From Salibacteraceae bacterium (lineage in GTDB: Bacteria > Bacteroidota > Bacteroidia > Flavobacteriales_G > Salibacteraceae), in assembly GCA_023262195.1 (NCBI GenBank), contig JALRDM010000082.1:1-8986 (forward strand): a stretch of 8,986 nucleotides of DNA, written 5' to 3'. Shown piece after piece: positions 1 through 7,306 of this stretch; position 1 is the stretch's first letter; every line of letters starts with the position of its first letter. Under the pieces are notes generated by a model that saw only the letters and a list, made by a program, of their open reading frames with translations, was not told the origin of the DNA and did not search any database. The position numbers and the translations under genes were made by a program.

Positions 1-2547
1 ATAGTTGCATCGCATTTGGCCAATCTCGGCTTCTAAGAGATTATCAGTGTATTCTCCAAGCAGTGCCAACCTCTTGTAATGACCCAGAGCGTTCGCGCAA
101 TCGCCTTTAGCATAAGCCGCCCTAGCCACCTGCACCAAAGCAGGCTCTGTAAACTTATTCTTAGGCCGATCAGCCACATATTCAAAATCACTGAGAGCCT
201 CTTGGGTTTTACCTAACTGAGTGAGGCAATCCGCTCGGTAATAATGGGCATTCAAACCAAATATTGGCTTCTCGAATTGGTTAAGGTATTTAGTTAAAGA
301 TTCTACTGAGGCTTCACAATTACCATCAAAATAGTGTACTTCAGCTCCTTCATAATACAGACTATCTCTTGCCGATTCGGAAAAATCTACAAACCCAAGT
401 GCATTGACGAATGATTCATAACCTGCTGCATCTCCTTTATCGATATAAATATTCTTCAATCCAATGAGTGCCTCTCGAGAATCATCATAAGTTGGATAAT
501 CCTTAATGATACGCTCAAATACTTCTTGTGCTTCAGTGTCCTTTCCCGCGTTGTAGTAAGTCTGTCCAATACTGACCAGCGCTTTTCGAACATAACTACT
601 GCCTGGAAAATCATTTACGACTTTATTTAGGCTCTCTAGTGCCTTACCATCCTCTCCTAAGGCAATATGAGTTCTCCCGATTTCGTAATAACTGGCTCCC
701 AGATACTTTGACTTGGGATATTGTTTTACCAGTGCATGTAAGCCGACTAACTTATCTTTTGGTCTTTTTAGAAGGCCTAAGGTTACCGACTTTTGATAAA
801 GCGCATAATCAGGATCACTTTTGCCAATTTTAACGGCCTCGCTATAATATATCTGAGCCGCATCATACTGATTGAGCATGAAATAGCAATCGCCAATGCG
901 CAAATTTGCATCGCTAATCTTCACCGAATCCGGGTCCTGCCTAACCGACACATATCGTCTAAACCAAGATGGCGCTTCAATAAATTGGTCTCTGCTGAAA
1001 TAAGCATAGCCAATATTGTAATTGGCCAGATTAAAGTATGGAGTCAACGCTGCACCAGGACTGTAAATAAAGGCCTCGTAATTCTTTACAGCTTCATCAA
1101 AAGCACCTTTGTAATAATAGCTCTCTGCTTTCCAATACTGACTTAAAGAGGCGATTTCCTTGTTGCTTCTGTATTTCAACGATCGATCAAAATACTCTAT
1201 GGCACGACCAAAATCTCGTTCTGCATAGAGTTCAACTCCTTCATTGTAGGCAATGCGCTGATATGCTTGTTTCAATCTTATGTCTGGATCTTCATACTCA
1301 TCTATTGACGCCAAGGCAGCGTCATAATTCTTAGAGGTAAGATAGATGTTCACCAAATAGTCGTAAGCTTCCTTGGATCGATCTGTATCGGGATATTGGT
1401 TTATATATTCCTTAAATGCGGCAATTGCACCATCAAATGGATCATAACTCAATTCGTAAGAAACTAGAGCAAACTTGAACAGGGCATCTTCACGGATGGC
1501 ATCATCATAGTTCATTTGAGAGGCGCCTCTGTAGGCATTTCGAGCATAAGACTTCTTGCCCGCTTTGATATATGCCTCACCCATTTGATATAATGCGCTT
1601 TGCCCTATAGCGTCATCTGCATAGCTAATCTTTGAGAACTGCTCGGCTGCTTCAGCATACGAACCTGAGCGATAAAGTGCATAGCCGTAGGTGTAGTAAT
1701 CCTCTTTTTCCTTGGTAATGTTTGCTCTCATGAACATATCGAGAAAAGGAACTGCCTCGTCATACTGCTCAAGGTTATAATGAGCATCGCCCACTACTCT
1801 AGAAATCTCTGCTTGGCGCTTTACTTTTCTATCATTAAGAAATGGTGTTCCATAAGAAATCACTTCATCGTAGTTCTCTTGAAAGTGATATATCTGGACT
1901 ATATAGTAAGGAACAACGTCGCCAAACTGCTCATGTTCCCTTAAAGAATCAAAATTCTTCAATGCCGCTGCATACTTCTTTTGCGCGTAATTGATGTGAC
2001 CGAGGTAATATGTTCCTGGAGCTTTATATACGCTGGTGTAATCATCCATTTGAAAGAACATTGCAGCAGCCTGATCAAGGCTATCAATCTGAAAATAGCT
2101 GTACCCTTTCTTAAACAGATACTCACTCTTTCTGGGCTCAACGAGATTTATTTCTTGGAGCTGATTGAAATACTCAATAGCTTCCTCCCACTTCTTCTTC
2201 CTGAAATTATAATTACCTAAAAGAAACCATGCGTCAGGAACGCGGGTACTCGTAGAGTAGTTTTTGATAAACTCTTTGAGTAAAAATTCTGCATCCTTAT
2301 GAAACAGCTCTAGCGCACACTGGGCAACGTAAAAATGAGCATTGGCACAGAGTTCAGAGTTTTGATCTTGAATAATGGTGATGGCTTCTTCAAACTGATG
2401 CATAGCTTGTCCAAACTTTTGCTTTTCAAGCAGTTCTAAGCCACGGTTATATGACACGTAGTCATTGTCATAAACCATGGTCATCTGCGCTATACCCGAG
2501 TTCGTAAGTAAAGAAGCGACTAGTAAAAACGGAATAATAATGCGCAC
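1..2547 (-). CDS. Large exported TPR-repeat protein, 3' end cut by the window edge
   Basis: One frame stays open for 849 codons from 2547 down to base 1 without a stop, so the C-terminus lies outside the window. I chose the GTG at 2545-2547. An in-frame TAG lies 27 bp upstream of it, and it gives a clean signal peptide (basic MR, hydrophobic IIIPFLLVASLL, then NSGIAQ with likely cleavage near residue 20). The next in-frame ATG (residue 22) would lose that signal. The rest is a chain of 34-40 residue helix pairs of the TPR/Sel1/YbgF type. Clear units lie near residues 33-60, 105-130, 255-272, 285-305, 435-456, 475-495, 550-572, 615-680 and 765-790, with the typical pattern of Y/A/G, then F/Y-x-x-A, then a bulky residue. 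Such all-TPR proteins are protein-interaction scaffolds, probably periplasmic here. Large exported TPR proteins of this kind occur in Bacteroidota, but I know no assigned role. It follows menD on the same strand after 110 bp, and co-transcription is possible. Confidence 0.88.
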   Translation of the reverse strand, partial: MRIIIPFLLVASLLTNSGIAQMTMVYDNDYVSYNRGLELLEKQKFGQAMHQFEEAITIIQDQNSELCANAHFYVAQCALELFHKDAEFLLKEFIKNYSTSTRVPDAWFLLGNYNFRKKKWEEAIEYFNQLQEINLVEPRKSEYLFKKGYSYFQIDSLDQAAAMFFQMDDYTSVYKAPGTYYLGHINYAQKKYAAALKNFDSLREHEQFGDVVPYYIVQIYHFQENYDEVISYGTPFLNDRKVKRQAEISRVVGDAHYNLEQYDEAVPFLDMFMRANITKEKEDYYTYGYALYRSGSYAEAAEQFSKISYADDAIGQSALYQMGEAYIKAGKKSYARNAYRGASQMNYDDAIREDALFKFALVSYELSYDPFDGAIAAFKEYINQYPDTDRSKEAYDYLVNIYLTSKNYDAALASIDEYEDPDIRLKQAYQRIAYNEGVELYAERDFGRAIEYFDRSLKYRSNKEIASLSQYWKAESYYYKGAFDEAVKNYEAFIYSPGAALTPYFNLANYNIGYAYFSRDQFIEAPSWFRRYVSVRQDPDSVKISDANLRIGDCYFMLNQYDAAQIYYSEAVKIGKSDPDYALYQKSVTLGLLKRPKDKLVGLHALVKQYPKSKYLGASYYEIGRTHIALGEDGKALESLNKVVNDFPGSSYVRKALVSIGQTYYNAGKDTEAQEVFERIIKDYPTYDDSREALIGLKNIYIDKGDAAGYESFVNALGFVDFSESARDSLYYEGAEVHYFDGNCEASVESLTKYLNQFEKPIFGLNAHYYRADCLTQLGKTQEALSDFEYVADRPKNKFTEPALVQVARAAYAKGDCANALGHYKRLALLGEYTDNLLEAEIGQMRCNY

Positions 2548-2604
2548 ACTTGTGAGATTAAAGTGAATGTGCTAAGGTAGCCTCACCTATACGGGACTTT
2601 TTAG

Positions 2605-2652
2605 TCGTGTTCTTTAATTTTCAACATGACTGGGTTGAATGGAAAAACACGA
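2605..2652. other. Nested inverted repeats in the menD-TPR gap
   Basis: The 110-bp gap between the menD stop and the TPR start (2548-2657) holds a 7-bp perfect inverted repeat, TCGTGTT at 2605-2611 and AACACGA at 2646-2652. A second 6-bp one, TTCAAC at 2620-2625 and GTTGAA at 2634-2639, lies inside it with an 8-nt loop. A short GACT/AGTC hairpin (2595-2606) with a TTTT loop lies to its left. On the minus-strand transcript these could fold just after menD. There is no U-run after the stem, so a classical intrinsic terminator is not shown. I saw no convincing Bacteroidota promoter (TTTG at -33, TAnnTTTG at -7) for the TPR gene in this gap. Pairing is visible; function is inference. Confidence 0.25.
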
Positions 2653-2657
2653 TTCGA

Positions 2658-4322
2658 CTATCGCATTGAGGCGAAGTACCGTTTCAACACATCTGGACTC
2701 TCCAACCTTGGTGTAAAGACCTCGAGCACAACTGTCTTATCATTGGCTGAATCAAATAAAGCAGCGAGCTCTGTTTCGAGTGATTGTATATCCGAGGCCG
2801 ATCGGTACTCAACACCATGATATTGAACCAAACCCTTCACTGACTTTACCTCATGATGTTCGATATGCACATCGATCGATTCTTGAGACCTTGGGCCATC
2901 GATGATTCTGAAAATGTTTCCTCCTTCATTATTTATGACAATAATTTTGAGGCGGGGCGGTAGGCCTGTCACCCCAAGAGCATTAGCGTCATAGCGAAAC
3001 GCATGGTCGCCACTGACGAGCAGCACAGGATCTCTTGAAACTTTTGAAGCTCCTACCGCAGTAGAAGTACAACCATCTATTCCGCTTACACCACGATTTC
3101 CAAAATACTTGTTCTTGGGCAATTGATTAAACAATTGAAAATAACGTACCACACTGCTATTGCCCATTTGGATTTGCCAATCATCAGGTATTAAATCCAT
3201 GATTGACTCAAACACTTTTAAATCTGAGTATGGTAATTCTGGTAAAGCCTGAAGGTGCGATTGCTCTGATTTAAAAAACACATTCTTCCAGAGGGTAGAA
3301 AAAGGCTTCTCAACAATTTGTGCTGTAGGAGCAAGACTGGCTAAGGCTTCCCTTACATTTTGACCATGACTGTATCTCGCCACGTCAAATACATCCATTG
3401 ACTTAAGCCCAAAATGCCAATGAGCATCAATCCGTTCCTTGTGGTTTCGGAGGTATTGCTTCAATCGCTTTGAAATAATGTTTTCGCCAATGGTGATTAC
3501 TAAATCAGGAACAAAGTCTGTGTTTTCACTCGAAAATGCTGCCAGCGTTCTGTCTATACAGCAGACATATCCCAATTGGTAGAGGTTTGCTGTTGTTTCG
3601 GTTAAAACCACTACGCGCGGATCTTCACTGAGTCTTTTTACTTGTTCCCTGCAATCTATAAGCCCATTCATTTGCGCGCACACAATCATGATGCGTATGG
3701 CAGAATTGTATTGTGTGACAAAATCCTCCTTTTCTATTCTTTTAAAATCTGGTTTAGTATTAGTGATGACTGATGAAATCGAAAGATCCATTTCATCAAC
3801 CCCATATAGTGGTTCATGCAAAGGCACGTTTATGTGCACGGGAGAAGAATATTCTATGGAATATTTGAAAACCTCATTAATGATGGCCTGATTATCAGCT
3901 TCGGACTTATGATAATCCCATTCTACTTGTTTTGAAACAATGCCCGAAATCACTTCCATTTGCCTTATGCTCTGTCCTTCACCCCTGTCAATCCATTCTT
4001 TTGGTCTGTCAGCAGTGATAATGATGAGCGGGATATTTTGATAATAGGCTTCGGCAATGGCGGGTGAATAATTAAGCATGGCTGAACCACTTGTGCAACA
4101 AAGAATAACGGGGCTTCCCGTTTGCTGAGCCTTTCCTAATGCAACAAAGGCCGCGACCCGTTCATCAACAATGCTTTCTGATTTGATCGACTCTATAGCT
4201 GAAAAAGATATCAGGAAGGGTGCATTGCGACTACCTGGGGATAGAACAGCTTGATCTATGCCGAAGTGAAGTACCGTCTTAACAATGGATTGTACTGCAG
4301 GTATGTTACTTATTGTTGTCAC
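2658..4322 (-). CDS. menD: MenD, SEPHCHC synthase (menaquinone step 2)
   Basis: A 554-residue protein matching the thiamin-diphosphate enzyme 2-succinyl-5-enolpyruvyl-6-hydroxy-3-cyclohexene-1-carboxylate synthase. It decarboxylates 2-oxoglutarate and adds the succinyl-ThDP unit to isochorismate in the cytoplasm. Seen: SPGSR at 28-32; the cofactor-activating glutamate E54 in VDERVAAF; TSGSA at 78-82; ADRP at 104-107; GQSIRQ at 116-121; a GNSSVVR block with R393; NRGVSGIDG from 409 with R410; and the ThDP/Mg motif GDH at 438-440 with 23 residues before NN at 464-465. R393 and R410 correspond, from family knowledge, to the substrate-binding arginines of the E. coli enzyme. Length is close to E. 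coli MenD (about 556). The start is GTG at 4320-4322: an in-frame TAA lies 21 bp upstream, and the first internal ATG is at residue 83, past the catalytic region. It overlaps the end of menF by 17 nt, pointing to coupled translation. Confidence 0.97.
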   Translation of the reverse strand: MTTISNIPAVQSIVKTVLHFGIDQAVLSPGSRNAPFLISFSAIESIKSESIVDERVAAFVALGKAQQTGSPVILCCTSGSAMLNYSPAIAEAYYQNIPLIIITADRPKEWIDRGEGQSIRQMEVISGIVSKQVEWDYHKSEADNQAIINEVFKYSIEYSSPVHINVPLHEPLYGVDEMDLSISSVITNTKPDFKRIEKEDFVTQYNSAIRIMIVCAQMNGLIDCREQVKRLSEDPRVVVLTETTANLYQLGYVCCIDRTLAAFSSENTDFVPDLVITIGENIISKRLKQYLRNHKERIDAHWHFGLKSMDVFDVARYSHGQNVREALASLAPTAQIVEKPFSTLWKNVFFKSEQSHLQALPELPYSDLKVFESIMDLIPDDWQIQMGNSSVVRYFQLFNQLPKNKYFGNRGVSGIDGCTSTAVGASKVSRDPVLLVSGDHAFRYDANALGVTGLPPRLKIIVINNEGGNIFRIIDGPRSQESIDVHIEHHEVKSVKGLVQYHGVEYRSASDIQSLETELAALFDSANDKTVVLEVFTPRLESPDVLKRYFASMR

Positions 4323-5256
4323 TACTGACCAACACGTTTTTTACAGACTCTATTTTTTGTTTTGTTTCCAACCATTCTGACTCAGGATCAGACCATTTAT
4401 TGATTCCACCACCGGCAAAGATTCGAATCCCATTTGAGAACACCTTTGCGCAGCGAAGGTTTACGAAAGCATAAGAAACTCCCTCCAATGCACAAGTAAT
4501 GTATCCGGTATATAGCTCACGTTCGTTTGGCTCATGCTCTAGGATAAACCTGCGGGCGTCATTTTTCGGATAACCACAAACGGCAGGAGTTGGATGCAAT
4601 GATTTTATTGCATCGCTAAAAGCATGCGCGTCACTGTTTTCCCAATTTATAATGCTTTGCAGATGTTTTATAGGGCCATACTCAACCTCCTTAGGACTAG
4701 TGGCATGTGATGAGGTAAGCCGCAATGAGTTTAGAATACTCTTAGTGACAATTTCCTGTTCTTTTATTTCTTTTTCTGTGAATGGATCATTATTCCATCT
4801 CGTTCCTGCTAAGGAATGTGTTTGTAGCGTATTCCCCTCACGCCTTACCAATAATTCTGGGGAAGCACCAATCCAAATCTGATCTTTAAGCTCGAGCAGA
4901 TATATGAAAGCATTTGGATATGCTTTGCGCAGGCTATTTAGGCCGCTAGATAAGTCAATACTGCACTCTACAATTTCAGACCTACTGCATACCACTTTCT
5001 TATCATCACTGTCACAGAATTCGATTGCTTTTCGCAACAGGTTCAAATACCCTGACTTGGATAGCTCTGAAAATGGTGATTGATCATGAAATTTACTTGG
5101 CAACCACGCACCAATCTCTTCGGATTTAAAGCACAATGCTTGCCCATCAAATGGTGCAATGAGCATATCTGGATTTGATCCAGTTTCAATTAAACTATAG
5201 TGATGCCAGCTTTGACTTTCGGGCAATGAAATTGAGAACCGCGCTTTTATGCTCAT
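4306..5256 (-). CDS. menF: MenF-type isochorismate synthase (menaquinone step 1), compact form
   Basis: A 316-residue chorismate-binding enzyme that isomerises chorismate to isochorismate with Mg2+ in the cytoplasm. Seen: catalytic-base lysine K87 in KKVVCSR (like KVVLSR of EntC); GASPELLV at 130-137 with the general-acid glutamate E134; SLAGTR at 148-153; a metal-site EQEIV around E166; HPTPAVCG at 221-228; ERELYTGYI at 245-253; and AGGGI at 281-285 followed by S, P, EW and ETK, the C-terminal Mg-binding block. It is much shorter than E. coli MenF (about 430) because the region before the catalytic core is only about 85 residues. I attribute it to menaquinone rather than siderophore synthesis because menD follows with a 17-nt overlap. 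The ATG start sits in the sequence ATGA, which also contains the stop of the upstream protease gene. No Shine-Dalgarno precedes it, consistent with start by re-initiation or coupling. Confidence 0.93.
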   Translation of the reverse strand: MSIKARFSISLPESQSWHHYSLIETGSNPDMLIAPFDGQALCFKSEEIGAWLPSKFHDQSPFSELSKSGYLNLLRKAIEFCDSDDKKVVCSRSEIVECSIDLSSGLNSLRKAYPNAFIYLLELKDQIWIGASPELLVRREGNTLQTHSLAGTRWNNDPFTEKEIKEQEIVTKSILNSLRLTSSHATSPKEVEYGPIKHLQSIINWENSDAHAFSDAIKSLHPTPAVCGYPKNDARRFILEHEPNERELYTGYITCALEGVSYAFVNLRCAKVFSNGIRIFAGGGINKWSDPESEWLETKQKIESVKNVLVSSDNNK

Positions 5257-6527
5257 TGTATTACGTGAACAATCCTATGTATCTCTGATCCAATTTGGAG
5301 CAGGTATATACCATTGGGTAAGCTTTCAAAAGAAACTTGACTGTTAGAAGCAGATATGTTGCCCGTGCGAATGAGTAACCCAGTATCGGTGAACAAGTCA
5401 TACTGACTAATCCCATTTTGCAACCCATCAACTAACAATCGACCATCTACGGGATTCGGATATACCCTAAGTTTATGATTATCCACTTCATCAGTGTGGG
5501 TAATGGCAGGTGAATGAATTAATCCTACTCGAGAGGTCTGTAAAACCAGCTGCATAAACTTCACCTGTCTTTTTGTAAATAGGAGGGCACATGTGTCATC
5601 TGCATAGTCCATAAAGTTCATAAACATATCCCCGTCAGGTTCACTAGCGCAAGAAACATATGGAAATCGAGAACAACCAAAATTTGGTTCACGTTGCCAA
5701 GGCGTATCGCTCATATAGTCCGTATTAGTGCATTCGCCCTCTTCCATTCCCCAGGTGTGACGTAGCCCTAAATAATGCCCCATTTCATGCACCATTGTTC
5801 TTCCGCCATTGTATGGTTCCACCGCTGCCCCCGTGGTGCCGAAAGCTCTTGGATCGATCACAATACCATCATTAACTGGAAATGACGCTGCGGGCAAAAA
5901 GGTGTATCCAAGTACATTATCTCCAATTTCACAAACCCAAATATTAATGTAGTGCGGTCTTGGCCAAGGGTCGGTGCCGCCTAAACTCGACTGGTAATAA
6001 TTGTCTCCGTTACCGATATCGCTTTGGAATATTTGTTTTCGAGTTATACCTGTGGTAAAGTTGCCATCTGGGTCAACATCAGCCAGTTTAAACCGAATGC
6101 CCGAGTCTCGCCCTAAGTCTCTCCAAATGGAAGGTATCTTCTGTTTGTCTGATTGATTCCAACCAAAATCTCTATTGAGCACATCTATTTGAGAGTGGAT
6201 TTGCTCCACTGGTATGTTCTGCTCTTCTGATTCATATAGAACATGCACCACCACAGGAAGGGTAACCTGCTTCACGTTTCTACTTGCAACATCCACTACT
6301 CCCGACTCAAACTGCTCTAAAAGGTCAACTTGTTCTAACATCGAAGACTTATATGCGCTATCAGTATATAGAGCATTCTCAGTTTTATCCATGGTTGCAC
6401 AAGGACTTTGGCCAAGTGCAATCTCTACCAGAAACAACAGCAATATGATCATGGACCAACGCACAGAAGCGAAGGTGCTAAATATTGGTTGAATTATTTC
6501 ATGGTTGTCCATAGCAGAGCCAATCAT
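5253..6527 (-). CDS. Secreted M43-type (pappalysin-like) zinc metalloprotease with T9SS type A sorting domain
   Basis: Up to 424 residues, predicted to be exported by Sec and then the type IX system. Domains: hydrophobic signal segment at about 26-39 (MIILLLFLVEIALG); a pro-region to about 90; an M43 catalytic domain at about 90-335; and a sorting domain at 352-424 starting LRVYPNP and ending in short beta strands. The zinc site is HEMGHYLGLRH at 247-257 (H247, H251 and H257 bind zinc; E248 is catalytic), with a Met-turn MNFMDY at 303-308. Cysteines C266, C285, C293 and C313 are spaced 19, 8 and 20 apart, the pattern I recall for the two disulfides of ulilysin, an archaeal M43 enzyme. The start is uncertain. 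ATG at 6527 leaves 25 residues, several acidic, before the hydrophobic core. GTG at 6462-6464 gives a better n-region (MRWS then the core), and ATG at 6450-6452 is also possible. The stop TGA overlaps the menF ATG by 4 nt. The substrate is unknown. Confidence 0.93.
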   Translation of the reverse strand: MIGSAMDNHEIIQPIFSTFASVRWSMIILLLFLVEIALGQSPCATMDKTENALYTDSAYKSSMLEQVDLLEQFESGVVDVASRNVKQVTLPVVVHVLYESEEQNIPVEQIHSQIDVLNRDFGWNQSDKQKIPSIWRDLGRDSGIRFKLADVDPDGNFTTGITRKQIFQSDIGNGDNYYQSSLGGTDPWPRPHYINIWVCEIGDNVLGYTFLPAASFPVNDGIVIDPRAFGTTGAAVEPYNGGRTMVHEMGHYLGLRHTWGMEEGECTNTDYMSDTPWQREPNFGCSRFPYVSCASEPDGDMFMNFMDYADDTCALLFTKRQVKFMQLVLQTSRVGLIHSPAITHTDEVDNHKLRVYPNPVDGRLLVDGLQNGISQYDLFTDTGLLIRTGNISASNSQVSFESLPNGIYLLQIGSEIHRIVHVIQ

Positions 6528-6554
6528 TCATCAAACAGGGCTAACTTCGCATGC

Positions 6555-7247
6555 ATGTCCAAACGGATTCTTTTGGTGGAGGATGAGGAGCAGCTGCTTC
6601 AGGTGGTAAAGCTGAATCTTGAGCTTGATGGCTATCATGTTGTAACAGCTGTTGATGGTCGTGAAGCATTGGAGCGATTTCACAGCGAGCGCTTTGATAT
6701 GATTTTACTTGATGTGATGCTTCCTCACACAGATGGTTTTGCGGTTTGCAAGGCAATCAGACTAGAAAACAGATCAATCCCAATCTTATTTCTAACAGCA
6801 AAAAATTCTGCGCAAGATCGCGTTATGGGATTAAAGATTGGTGGTGACGATTACCTCGTAAAACCATTTGATTTACAAGAACTACTATTGAGGGTTACCC
6901 GTCTACTTGAACGCTCACAACCCGCCAATAAAATTGGACAATCGGACATCAGCTTTGGCGGAAACGTAATCTATTTTGAGAAGCACCAAGCGTATACGCA
7001 TAAACAAGAGGTAATAGAATTGAGCAAGAAAGAGTCAATGCTACTAAGGCTATTGACCGAACGCGAGGGGGAAACTGTGAGTAGAGAGGAGATACTTGAC
7101 CTCGTTTGGGGAGTGGATGTTTACCCAAGCACTCGAACCATAGATAACTTCATATTGGGGTTCAGAAAATACTTTGAGCACAATCCTAAAGAGCCAAAAC
7201 ACTTTCATAGTGTGCGAAGCGTTGGGTACAAATTTGTTTCGGGTTAA
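6555..7247 (+). CDS. OmpR/PhoB-family response regulator, no kinase in view
   Basis: A 230-residue two-domain regulator of a two-component system. The receiver domain (1-120) has the acidic pair E9/D10, phospho-acceptor D53 in LLDVMLP, the switch threonine T81 in LFLTAK and the conserved lysine K103 in VKPF, so all phosphorylation residues are present. The linker (121-132) leads to a winged-helix DNA-binding domain (about 133-230) with LSKKESMLLRLL, the recognition helix near 192-207 (STRTIDNFILGFRKYF) and the closing hairpin SVRSVGYKFV. I chose ATG at 6555-6557 because MSKRILLVEDE is a typical receiver start. The same frame stays open upstream to 6408, but that part is antisense to the protease 5' end and matches nothing. 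The start is 27 bp from the outermost protease start on the other strand, so its promoter must overlap the protease leader or gene. No sensor kinase flanks it. Its targets are unknown, though the divergent protease is a natural candidate. Confidence 0.94.
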   Translation: MSKRILLVEDEEQLLQVVKLNLELDGYHVVTAVDGREALERFHSERFDMILLDVMLPHTDGFAVCKAIRLENRSIPILFLTAKNSAQDRVMGLKIGGDDYLVKPFDLQELLLRVTRLLERSQPANKIGQSDISFGGNVIYFEKHQAYTHKQEVIELSKKESMLLRLLTEREGETVSREEILDLVWGVDVYPSTRTIDNFILGFRKYFEHNPKEPKHFHSVRSVGYKFVSG

Positions 7248-7254
7248 CTGGCGG

Positions 7255-7303
7255 GTAGACTTAAAGAACCGTTTACCAACGTGAACCAATCAATATCGTC
7301 TAC
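7255..7303. other. Inverted repeat spanning the gap between the regulator and the small gene
   Basis: GTAGAC at 7255-7260 and GTCTAC at 7298-7303 are perfect complements flanking 37 nt. A small CGTT/AACG hairpin with a TACC loop (7270-7281) lies inside. The right arm ends 3 nt before the ATG at 7307, so folding of the transcript could hide the start of the small gene. There is no U-run, so it is not a clear terminator. A 6-bp match over this distance can occur by chance. Confidence 0.2.
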
Positions 7304-7306
7304 TAT

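Noticed and set aside
639..1146. Plus-strand frames of 64 and 117 codons inside the TPR region
   Set aside because: They are shadows of the long minus-strand TPR frame, with no recognisable domain and odd composition.
1959..2220. Overlapping 60- and 79-codon frames on both strands inside the TPR gene
   Set aside because: Both lie wholly within the well-supported TPR coding frame and show no family features.
1..2547. TPR array as a DNA-level tandem repeat or CRISPR-like array
   Set aside because: Units share only the helical amino-acid pattern. No repeated DNA unit with regular spacers is visible.
6408..6554. A 49-codon upstream extension of the response regulator frame
   Set aside because: It is antisense to the protease signal region, has low-complexity Q/N/H content, and response regulators of this family begin at MSKRILLVEDE.
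6550..6557. Perfect 8-bp palindrome CATGCATG over the response regulator start codon
   Set aside because: It is a short, simple alternating sequence likely to occur by chance, with no second copy nearby to suggest an operator.
6541..6756. Minus-strand 71-codon frame rich in H, Q and P
   Set aside because: It is antisense to the receiver domain of the response regulator and its composition is unlike a real protein.
7050..7289. Minus-strand 79-codon frame over the regulator 3' end
   Set aside because: It is antisense to the winged-helix domain and has no recognisable features.
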